NCBI GenBank assembly: GCA_001689405.1
Contig: LUJO01000036.1
Coordinates: forward strand, 36,947 to 100,946
Direction: 5' to 3'
Length of the DNA stretch: 64,000 bases
Source of the DNA: Candidatus Homeothermus arabinoxylanisolvens
Lineage (GTDB): Bacteria; Bacteroidota; Bacteroidia; Bacteroidales; Muribaculaceae
Shown here: positions 27,245 through 34,122 of the stretch, piece after piece
How positions within the stretch are numbered: the first letter of the stretch is position 1
Layout: each line of letters begins with the position of its first letter
The notes under the pieces: model-generated
Databases searched by the model: none
What the model was told of the DNA's origin: nothing
What the model saw: only the letters and a program-made list of their open reading frames with translations
Translations under genes and position numbers: made by a program

Positions 27245-27811
27245 ATGAACGAATTGCAGATAATTCAGAGCAAGATATACGAGATTAGAGGGCAAAAAGT
27301 AATGCTCGATTATGATATTGCCATAATGTACGGTATGGAAACCAAATATCTAAAGAGAGCTGTCAAACATAATAGTACTCGATTCCCGGAAGATTTCATG
27401 TTTGAACTTACTAAAGAGGAATTCGAATCTTTGAGGTGCAAAATCAGCACCTCAAACCGAAGAGGCGGTACACGTTATATGCCGTATGCTTTCACCGAGC
27501 AAGGGGTTGCAATGTTGTCAAGCGTGCTTAACAGCGAGATTGCGATACAAATAAATATTGGGATTATCAGGGCATTTGTAGCGGTACGTCAGATGATAAC
27601 GGATAATTCGCCTCTCAAGCGTCTTTCTACGCTTGAGAAGAATTTCAACGAGTTGAAACAGGACTTGGAGGAGATTTTCGCGGACTACAACGACATAAAC
27701 GAAGACACGCGCGCCCAAATCGAAGCTATAAACACCACGCTTGCGGAGCTTCAGGCAAAGCCCAAGAATACACCTCGCCGCCCTGTCGGCTTCATAAAAC
27801 CAAAAGAGTGA
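27245..27811 (+). CDS. ORF6N domain protein, copy 2
   Basis: A 188-aa tandem paralogue of the preceding gene. Residues 1-22 and from about 112 to the end match copy 1 with only a handful of substitutions, including the last 75 residues with three changes. Residues about 23-110, the specificity-bearing part of the ORF6N domain, are clearly divergent (for example LTKEEFESLRCKISTSNRRG against LTSDEWELMSSQIVTTSPCK). The 27 bp before each start are also duplicated (26522-26548 and 27218-27244). The 27119-27217 spacer has no gene or clear promoter. Confidence 0.9.
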   Translation: MNELQIIQSKIYEIRGQKVMLDYDIAIMYGMETKYLKRAVKHNSTRFPEDFMFELTKEEFESLRCKISTSNRRGGTRYMPYAFTEQGVAMLSSVLNSEIAIQINIGIIRAFVAVRQMITDNSPLKRLSTLEKNFNELKQDLEEIFADYNDINEDTRAQIEAINTTLAELQAKPKNTPRRPVGFIKPKE

Positions 27812-28007
27812 TGAACGAATATGGTTATTCCCACAACGCGCAGTTAATCTCTCTGTCAGTAAACTATTTTTGTCATATGGCTCCACGAAAGAAAAGGACT
27901 CTTCGCTCTTGTAGCCGTACTTGAGCTTGCGGCCGCATTTCTTCAAACTTTCAGCCCCAAAACATTAAATTTTCAGCTAAATATGATATGATGTTGTTTT
28001 TATTTGT

Positions 28008-28015
28008 TATATTTG
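28008..28015 (+). promoter_or_regulatory. -7 promoter element of tRNA-like RNA
   Basis: TATATTTG matches TAnnTTTG exactly and ends 4-5 bp before the first base that pairs in the tRNA-like RNA. No good -33 TTG is seen at 19-21 bp. Confidence 0.55.
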
Positions 28016-28019
28016 CATA

Positions 28020-28109
28020 AAGCAAAGGTACTGATGGTCGCAGGTATGGTAGCGGGGCATCCTAATATTAGGCCGCATATCGGGGGTTCGAGTCCCCTCT
28101 TGCCTTTGT
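28020..28109 (+). ncRNA. tRNA-like small RNA without a normal anticodon arm
   Basis: An exact T-arm is present: GGGGG (28082-28086), loop TTCGAGT, CCCCT (28094-28098). Directly 3' of it, CTTGCCT (28099-28105) pairs five of seven positions with AAGCAAA (28020-28026). TACT (28029-28032) pairs with GGTA (28043-28046) around a GG-containing 10-nt loop, like a D-arm. The central 28047-28081 region has no 5-bp/7-nt anticodon arm; it holds GCGG/CCGC around CCTAATATTAGG. A -7 element precedes it and a perfect terminator follows. It may be a decayed tRNA or a tRNA-mimicking RNA. The 27812-28455 stretch has no supported protein gene. Confidence 0.45.
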
Positions 28110-28146
28110 AAAAATAGCCGTGTTTTTCATGGCTATTTTATTTTTC
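28110..28146 (+). terminator. terminator of tRNA-like RNA
   Basis: AAAATAGCC (28110-28118) and GGCTATTTT (28130-28138) form a perfect 9-bp stem with an 11-nt loop, followed by ATTTTTC. Confidence 0.85.
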
Positions 28147-28361
28147 TAAAAATTCAGTTATCTATATCCGTTTTATCGACGATGCCTATGGGCTCTATTT
28201 TATGGAAAGCTTCATCGTCTCCGGAGAAATTGACATGAACCATAGCTTTTATCTCTTCCCCCTATAACCGGGATGCCTTAGGCTTCCTACCTAAATCTTG
28301 TTTCGTTTTTAAGTTCATGCCGCTAATATACTGATAATACTTTATAAGAAAAGATACAAAT

Positions 28362-28405
28362 AAACACAAGGCCGCAACCCGATGTGCAGTTACCGGATCG
28401 CAGCC
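28362..28405 (-). terminator. terminator of ASCH gene
   Basis: On the minus strand GGCTGCGATCCG (28405-28394) pairs with CGGGTTGCGGCC (28381-28370) over 12 bp with wobbles, followed by TTGTGTTTATTTG. It lies 50 bp after the ASCH stop. Confidence 0.65.
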
Positions 28406-28438
28406 TTTGATTATATCGTTATTTGATTATATCGTTAT
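28406..28438. repeat. short tandem direct repeat
   Basis: The 16-bp unit TTTGATTATATCGTTA occurs twice back to back between the ASCH stop and its terminator hairpin. Likely slippage-prone; no function assigned. Confidence 0.7.
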
Positions 28439-28455
28439 ATGTGATTCTTACCTGA

Positions 28456-28866
28456 TTATTCGGGTTTTTCGTTAAGTTCGATTATTTTACCAAGCGTATA
28501 GTCAACAGTCACAGCTATGTACTCTTCACCGTTGTTGTCTTTAAGTATGAGGTCGTCACCATTTTCATCGACCTCAATTATTGCTTCAGCGTCTTTGACT
28601 TCAACAAGCATATAGGGACGTTTGCCTGAATACGCGCCAGTGTAGAACTTAATCGCATCGTACTGCTTGGCCACTATTTCGACGGGTGAATCGGGTGATG
28701 TCTCGTCAAATGCCGGGTCGTCATCCTCATAGAACTTGCCCTCGCAAAGCAGGTGAACATACTTCTTGGTAGAAGACGGCCTTACATCGCGGTACTCATG
28801 GGTTTTCTTACCGGCAAGTATCTCGTCGAAGTACTTACGTTTTAGTGATAGCGTTAAAACATTCAT
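28456..28866 (-). CDS. ASCH domain protein
   Basis: A 136-aa protein whose first half is an ASCH/PUA-like fold: MNVLTLSLKRKYFDEILAGK, then KTHEYRDVRP, carries the GxKxxExR-type motif of ASCH proteins, which bind RNA or modified nucleotides. VEIVAKQYDAIKFYTGAY and RPYMLVEVKDAEAIIEV continue the barrel. The C-terminus is acidic. ASCH proteins are often accessory genes, and this one sits between the tRNA-like RNA and a decayed tRNA. No catalytic activity can be claimed. It is transcribed alone and ends at a hairpin. Confidence 0.88.
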   Translation of the reverse strand: MNVLTLSLKRKYFDEILAGKKTHEYRDVRPSSTKKYVHLLCEGKFYEDDDPAFDETSPDSPVEIVAKQYDAIKFYTGAYSGKRPYMLVEVKDAEAIIEVDENGDDLILKDNNGEEYIAVTVDYTLGKIIELNEKPE

Positions 28867-28892
28867 ATCTTTTTTCTTTAAATGGTTTATTA

Positions 28893-28965
28893 GCGGAGAT
28901 AGTAGAATCCGGACCTACGACCTCTTGCCACTTAAACAAACGAGAAGCCGGCGATTACACTCTGC
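28893..28965 (-). pseudogene. decayed tRNA, minus strand
   Basis: The 73-nt reverse strand begins GCAGAGT and ends TCTCCGC, which pair at five of seven positions. GTAGG/TCTAC enclose a TCCGGAT loop like a T-arm, but with a displaced junction and no acceptable anticodon arm. The complementary strand translates to SRIRTYDLLPLKQTRSR, the kind of false protein produced opposite tRNA genes. I read it as a tRNA relic. The rest of the 28867-29209 stretch is AT-rich with no gene I can support. Confidence 0.35.
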
Positions 28966-29209
28966 AATAAAATTACACATAATATTATCCATTTGCAAAA
29001 TATCTGTGCAATTTACATCATTCAATTGCCTGACAATAGGTAAAATGTCGCAACATCCAATCTCAACAAGGCAATAAAACGAGGCATGTAATATCTCCCC
29101 CCAATGATTTCATAAAATCAATCAACAAGTGCTTGTTAATTAAAGGTTCAGATTTTTGAAATGTTTTTGAAACAAAACCGACGTTTCTTTGCACAAAAAA
29201 AGAAGAACT

Positions 29210-31489
29210 ATGGATATTTTATTTCTGTGTCTTATTATATTTCTGTTTTTGCTGGCGGTATTTGACCTCTCGGTAGGTGTAAGCAATGACGCCGTCAACT
29301 TTCTTAACTCGGCGATGGGCTCGAAGGCCGCGCCGCTGAAACACATTATAATAATAGCCTCAATCGGCATATTCATAGGCGCAGCCATGAGCAACGGCAT
29401 GATGGATATAGCCCGACACGGAATTTTCCGTCCCGAGCACTTTTCGTTTTACGACCTCCTGTGCATATTCATGGCCGTGATAGTGACAGACATTATACTG
29501 CTCGACATGTTCAATACGTTGGGTATGCCTACATCGACGACAGTATCGATGGTGTTTGAACTGTTAGGAGCCACATTCGTAGTGGCGCTGCTGAAAATGG
29601 CCGGCGACACCACCGGACTCTCGCTAAGCGACCTGCTTAATACCGAAAAGGCCTTGTCGGTAATACTGGGAATATTTCTGTCGGTAGCCATAGCTTTCGT
29701 TTTCGGAACGATAGTGCAGTTCATATCGCGCATGATTTTTTCGTTCAACTACCGTAAAGGTCTTAAATGGAAGATAGGCATATTCGGCGGAGTGGCCTCG
29801 ACCGCGCTCATCTACTTCATGCTTATAAAAGGCATCAAGGACCTGTCATTCATGACTCCGGAGCTAAAGAGCTGGATAAACGACAACACACTGCTTATAC
29901 TGGGGTCATGCATGGTGTTTTTCACCCTGCTCATGCAGTTACTCCATGCCTGCAAGGTAAACGTGCTCAAAGTCGTGGTGCTGATGGGTACATTCTCTCT
30001 GGCCATGGCATTTGCTGGAAATGACTTGGTAAACTTCATAGGCGTGCCTCTCAGCGGTCTCTCCTCCTATCAGGACTACATAGCCAACGGAGCGGGAGCG
30101 CCCAAAGAATTCATGATGGGATCACTTAACCTCCCGGCCAATACTCCCGTATATTTTCTGATCGGTGCCGGCCTGATAATGGTAGTATCGCTTGCCACGT
30201 CAAAGAAAGCCCGCAATGTGTCAAAGACCGAGATAGGCCTGAGCAGCCGCGGCACGGGAGAAGAGATGTTTGGCTCGTCGCGCATAGCCCGACGTCTTGT
30301 AAAGTGGTCGCTGACAACCATAAACTGGGTCAAGCGGATTACACCGGTCAAGGTAAGGGCATGGCTCAACCGCCGCTTTGACAGCACGGAGTCAGTCACG
30401 GAGCAGGGCGCGGCCTTTGACCTTGTGAGAGCATCGGTAAATCTTATGCTCGCGGGTATGCTCATAGCCCTCGGCACATCGCTTAAACTGCCGTTGTCGA
30501 CAACATTCGTGACCTTTATGGTGGCAATGGGCACCTCGCTCTCCGACCGGGCATGGAGCCGCGAAAGCGCGGTATTCCGCATAACAGGAGTCATTTCAGT
30601 GATAGGCGGATGGTTTATTACAGCAGGCGCCGCATTTATAGGCGCGGGCATACTCGTCTTTCTCATGCACCTCGGCGGACACTGGGCAATGATAGCGCTG
30701 GCGGCAGCGGCCGTAGCCATACTGATACGCAGCAACCGGCGTTTCCGCAAGAAGAAAGCGGAAGAGAAGGAGGACATACTCTTTCAGACCATACTGAACA
30801 CACCCGACAATACCGACGTGTGGGACCTGTTCAAGACCTATGTCGTAGACCGACAGAAGCAGTTTATGATATATGCGTCGGAAAGCTATCAGGCGGTAAC
30901 CGAAGCCTTTATAAAGGAAAACTCGGGAGTGCTGTCGCGCTATGACCGCAATCTTGAAAAAGAGAAGGACGTGCTCAAAAGCGCGCGTCGGAAAGAGACT
31001 CTATGCCTGCGCAAGCTGTCGAAAGAGAAGGCGCTTGAAAAGAACGCATGGTTTCACCTGTCAAACAACTGCTGCATGTCGATGCTGTACAACCTGCGCC
31101 GTATAACGGAGATGTGCAAGGAGCACGTGGAGAACAATTTCCTGCCACTGCCGTCACAGTACAAAGCCGACTATGAATCGATAGCGGCACAGACCGTGGA
31201 GCTGTTCAATGACACCATATCGACCCTTGAAATATCGGACACAGACATGGTGCCGGCTCTGCGCAGCCGCTGCGACGAGATAAAAGACAGGATAGCGGAG
31301 ATATATCACCGTCTGTATGACCATCTGCATGACGGCGACACATCGTCAATGACCGTGATGTACGTGTACCTCAATATGCTTCAGGAGACACAGGAACTTG
31401 TAGCGGGCCTGCGCAAATATCTGCGTGCGTACGCCAAACTGCTCAACACGGGCTATCGCACCAAAAGGCGCCGGGTACAGAACGCATGA
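29210..31489 (+). CDS. PiT-family phosphate transporter with PhoU-like C-terminal domain
   Basis: A 759-aa membrane protein. It has two PiT halves: the first contains FDLSVGVSNDAVNFLNSAMG (residues about 16-35), and the second contains the matching FAGNDLVNFIGVPLSG and a later LPLSTTFVTFMVAMGTSL. These are the sodium/proton:phosphate symporter signatures. After about ten helices, residues about 520-759 form a soluble, helical PhoU-like (DUF47-type) tail (YVVDRQKQFMIYASESYQ, NNCCMSMLYNLRRITEMC). I start at the ATG at 29210 rather than seven codons upstream. The convergent two-component pair downstream suggests phosphate control. Confidence 0.9.
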   Translation: MDILFLCLIIFLFLLAVFDLSVGVSNDAVNFLNSAMGSKAAPLKHIIIIASIGIFIGAAMSNGMMDIARHGIFRPEHFSFYDLLCIFMAVIVTDIILLDMFNTLGMPTSTTVSMVFELLGATFVVALLKMAGDTTGLSLSDLLNTEKALSVILGIFLSVAIAFVFGTIVQFISRMIFSFNYRKGLKWKIGIFGGVASTALIYFMLIKGIKDLSFMTPELKSWINDNTLLILGSCMVFFTLLMQLLHACKVNVLKVVVLMGTFSLAMAFAGNDLVNFIGVPLSGLSSYQDYIANGAGAPKEFMMGSLNLPANTPVYFLIGAGLIMVVSLATSKKARNVSKTEIGLSSRGTGEEMFGSSRIARRLVKWSLTTINWVKRITPVKVRAWLNRRFDSTESVTEQGAAFDLVRASVNLMLAGMLIALGTSLKLPLSTTFVTFMVAMGTSLSDRAWSRESAVFRITGVISVIGGWFITAGAAFIGAGILVFLMHLGGHWAMIALAAAAVAILIRSNRRFRKKKAEEKEDILFQTILNTPDNTDVWDLFKTYVVDRQKQFMIYASESYQAVTEAFIKENSGVLSRYDRNLEKEKDVLKSARRKETLCLRKLSKEKALEKNAWFHLSNNCCMSMLYNLRRITEMCKEHVENNFLPLPSQYKADYESIAAQTVELFNDTISTLEISDTDMVPALRSRCDEIKDRIAEIYHRLYDHLHDGDTSSMTVMYVYLNMLQETQELVAGLRKYLRAYAKLLNTGYRTKRRRVQNA

Positions 31490-31491
31490 CC

Positions 31492-32931
31492 CTACGTCTT
31501 GCGGAGAGTCAACACGAACTCCAGTCCTTCAGGCACACGGTTCTCGACCGAAATACTGCCTCCGTGAAGTGCCACGGCATTTTTAACGATGGCAAGGCCG
31601 AGACCGGTTCCTCCAGCCTTTCGTGACCGTCCTTTGTCGACCCGATAAAAGCGCTCGAATATATGAGGTATATGCTCCTGCGGTATACCGCAGCCGTTAT
31701 CGCGGAACGATACGGTGACATAATGCTCGTCACTGCCATCGACATTTATGTCGACCGACGAACATCCCGAATAGGAAAGCGCATTGTCAAGTAGATTGTG
31801 GAATATGGACAACAGCAACCCGGCATTGCCGTTCATCATAAGCTTGTCGGGCTGATGCAGGTTTATGCTTACACCGGCACCGGCGGCCCTGACCTCGAAA
31901 TCATGCAATGTCTCGCGTATTATGGCGCTCAGGTCCACATTCTCCTTGATAACGGTAGCTCCTCCGTCGTCCATGCGCGTTATAATCGACACGTCGTCGA
32001 GCAACTTGCGCAGCCTCAATGCATTGCTGTAACATCTCTCGACGAACTCATCGCGCTTGTCGGCCGACATATCGCGACGCGAGATTATCGTTTCCAGACA
32101 CACCACGATGGATGCCACCGGGGTTTTCAGCTCGTGGTTTATATTATTGGTAAGCTGCTTCTTTATACGTATCTTTTCACGCTCCTCATGCAACGCCGCC
32201 TTATGCTCGCGCGCTATGTCGGCCATGGCCTTTTGCAGACGCGCATACAGACGCACTATATGATTGGATATGTCGCCCAGCTCATCGTGGGTGAAGGGTT
32301 CCATGTCATATATGCGCTCTCCCCTCTCCGCTCTTTCCGCAAAACGGTTAAGGCGCTGTATGTTGCGCCCGAGTTTTCGGGTAGCCGCATATCCTATGGT
32401 ACACATAAGTACCGTGACAAAAGCCATAAACCAGAGGAAACCGTAGTCGGCGCTCAGCAGTTCATGTAACGATACGGAGTACGGAATCGCCGACCGCACG
32501 ATAATGCCGTCGCCTTTACGGGCTGAATAAAAATAGAAGTTGTCGGAGCTCTCGCTGTGGCGCCGCAGAGTATACCCGGTCCCCTCATTCAATGCTTCCG
32601 CTATCTCCTCGCGATTGAGATGACTGTAGCTCGGAAGCGTGTCGAGCGTATTGTCAAAGACTACATTCCCATCGTAATCGATGACACTTACCCTCAGGTA
32701 ATCAAACGGAAACTCATCGTAACGCAGAGAGTCGACCCTACCGCCGTTGCGCGATATCTCGTCAAGTAGCCGCGCGTTGACCAGCTGCAGACGTGCATTT
32801 AGCTCCTCGGCCTTAAACGCTTTCTCCCTGTTGTATTGAAACACGACAAAACAGCCTACCAGCAGCAACGAGTAGCCTACGAGCCATAGAAAGAGGCGCT
32901 GCGAATAATTCAATTTACTCCATGAAGCCAT
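31492..32931 (-). CDS. membrane sensor histidine kinase, PhoR-like
   Basis: A 479-aa two-helix sensor kinase. The first helix is at about 12-30 (LFLWLVGYSLLLVGCFVVF), a periplasmic sensor spans about 35-160, and the second helix is at about 168-187. These are followed by HAMP-like sequence, the HisKA box NINHELKTPVASIVV with His near residue 268, and HATPase_c with NLLDNALSYSG, DNGCGIP and GGTGLGLAI. The start overlaps the regulator gene by 17 bp. It converges on the phosphate transporter gene (2-bp gap), so a PhoR-type role is suggested by context, but sequence alone does not prove phosphate sensing. Confidence 0.9.
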   Translation of the reverse strand: MASWSKLNYSQRLFLWLVGYSLLLVGCFVVFQYNREKAFKAEELNARLQLVNARLLDEISRNGGRVDSLRYDEFPFDYLRVSVIDYDGNVVFDNTLDTLPSYSHLNREEIAEALNEGTGYTLRRHSESSDNFYFYSARKGDGIIVRSAIPYSVSLHELLSADYGFLWFMAFVTVLMCTIGYAATRKLGRNIQRLNRFAERAERGERIYDMEPFTHDELGDISNHIVRLYARLQKAMADIAREHKAALHEEREKIRIKKQLTNNINHELKTPVASIVVCLETIISRRDMSADKRDEFVERCYSNALRLRKLLDDVSIITRMDDGGATVIKENVDLSAIIRETLHDFEVRAAGAGVSINLHQPDKLMMNGNAGLLLSIFHNLLDNALSYSGCSSVDINVDGSDEHYVTVSFRDNGCGIPQEHIPHIFERFYRVDKGRSRKAGGTGLGLAIVKNAVALHGGSISVENRVPEGLEFVLTLRKT

Positions 32932-33601
32932 AACCGTAACCCGAACGTGTAACTATATTCTTGCCATAAACCCCCAACTTCTGACGCAGACGTGTTATGT
33001 TGACATCGACAACGCGGTCAAGCACCACGACTTCATCGGGCCATATCTTTCTTATGAGTTCGTCACGCGAAAAGATCCGGCCCTGTCGACTCAAAAGGGT
33101 GGCCAGTATCTCAAATTCCTTACGGGGAAGTTTTACCTCACAACCGTCGACCATACATTTCTTACGGTCTATATCCAGCGTAAGAGTCTTATAACAGAGC
33201 ATATCGGCGGCGGGCTCTTTGTCGGCCTTATTGCTGCGTCGCAGTACGGCGGCCACACGGGCGAGCAAAGTACGTATGGAGTAAGGCTTTGTTATGTAGT
33301 CGTCGGCACCGAGTTCAAGCCCCTTTATAACGTCATCCTCCGTATCCTTGGCCGTACAGAATATAATAGGTATATCGGCGGTTGACGGCTTTGACTTCAT
33401 GATACGCGCAAGTCCGGTGCCGCTAAGCTCACCCATCATAATGTCGAGCAACACGAGCGAATAACTCTCAAGCTCCATGGCAAGAGCCTCTTCCGCGCTA
33501 AAAGCCACATCGACATCGTAGCCCTCCTCTTCGAGATTAAAGCGCAAGGCCTCGCAAAGAGTTTCTTCATCTTCGACGACAAGAATACGTTTTCTATTCA
33601 T
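32915..33601 (-). CDS. OmpR/PhoB-family response regulator
   Basis: A 228-aa regulator with a receiver domain (acidic pair in VVEDEET, phosphoacceptor Asp at about residue 53 in LVLLDIMMGELSG, Lys in ITKPY) and a C-terminal winged helix (LPRKEFEILATLLSRQGRIF, VVDVNITRLRQKLG, TRSGYGYGFM). It is translated just ahead of the overlapping kinase gene. Neighbourhood with the PiT transporter suggests it may be the PhoB equivalent; no Pho-box was identified upstream of the transporter. Confidence 0.92.
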   Translation of the reverse strand: MNRKRILVVEDEETLCEALRFNLEEEGYDVDVAFSAEEALAMELESYSLVLLDIMMGELSGTGLARIMKSKPSTADIPIIFCTAKDTEDDVIKGLELGADDYITKPYSIRTLLARVAAVLRRSNKADKEPAADMLCYKTLTLDIDRKKCMVDGCEVKLPRKEFEILATLLSRQGRIFSRDELIRKIWPDEVVVLDRVVDVNITRLRQKLGVYGKNIVTRSGYGYGFME

Positions 33602-33628
33602 ACGCAGATTGTTAAACCATTATATTTT

Positions 33629-33680
33629 CACCGGTGTCCCTACCGATATTGGCGTCGTTTGACAAAACCGGTCCGTTATG
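33629..33680. repeat. third copy of degenerate interspersed repeat
   Basis: ACCGGTGTCCCTACCGATAT matches the copy at 26273 in 15 of its first 20 bases, then GTTTGACAAAACCGG parallels the later block. It is 28 bp upstream of the response regulator start. Confidence 0.45.
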
Positions 33681-33688
33681 GTCTGTTA

Positions 33689-33725
33689 CAAAAAATCCCG
33701 ACCGAGAAGTGCGGGGCCGGGACCT
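33689..33725 (-). terminator. terminator of TM2-domain gene
   Basis: On the minus strand TCCCGGCC pairs with GGTCGGGA (one wobble) around GCACTTCTC-type loop sequence, followed by TTTTTTG. It ends the TM2 transcript. Confidence 0.8.
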
Positions 33726-33746
33726 ATGAAATTGATTAAACTGTTA

Positions 33747-34037
33747 TCAGAACAACGGGAAAGTGGATGTGCTGTATACATATTTACGCTCAAAGTCGGC
33801 CTGCGACATAGTGAACATAAGTATACCCTGTATAAGCCATATGATGCCGAAAAGGCCGCAAGTCACGAGGCTTACGATTATAGCGATAATACCGGCGGTA
33901 GTCTTTCCGAGATAAAAATACTGTATACCGAGTGTACCGATAAATATAGCAAGCAGAGCGGCTACACCGCGGCTCTTGCCGGAGGGTCCTGCAGTAAATA
34001 CGTTGTCAGGTTGGGGACAATTGTTTGTTTCGTTCAT
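33747..34037 (-). CDS. TM2 domain membrane protein
   Basis: A 96-aa small membrane protein with a TM2 domain: two helices (GVAALLAIFIGTLGIQYFYL and GIIAIIVSLVTCGLFGIIWL) joined by GKTTAG, with the conserved G-x-HxFYLG-like IQYFYLG and a final IQGILMF. Its role in bacteria is unknown. I start at the ATG at 34037 (MNETNNCPQPDN); the open frame runs 21 codons further with AT-rich, non-conserved sequence. It lies 85 bp after purF and ends at a clear terminator. Confidence 0.85.
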   Translation of the reverse strand: MNETNNCPQPDNVFTAGPSGKSRGVAALLAIFIGTLGIQYFYLGKTTAGIIAIIVSLVTCGLFGIIWLIQGILMFTMSQADFERKYVYSTSTFPLF

Positions 34038-34122
34038 TTTGTAAGATTTTTGATTGGTTATTAAATCTATGCGAAAATAATAAATATAATTCAATAACAC
34101 GTAATAAATGCATTAAAAACTT

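Noticed and set aside
27518..27946. 142-aa minus-strand frame overlapping ORF6N copy 2
   Set aside because: Mostly antisense to the ORF6N coiled-coil region; no start context or conserved sequence outside the overlap.
28154..28319. Minus-strand fragments MNLKTKQDLGRKPKASRL and MVHVNFSGDDEAFHKIEP in different frames
   Set aside because: They could be a decayed mobilisation-type gene, but the frames are broken, very short, and no homologue is recognisable; not enough support for a pseudogene call.
28766..29077. 103-aa plus-strand frame containing RIRTYDLLPLKQTR
   Set aside because: It overlaps the ASCH start antisense and the tRNA relic; the motif is a known kind of false translation opposite tRNA sequence.
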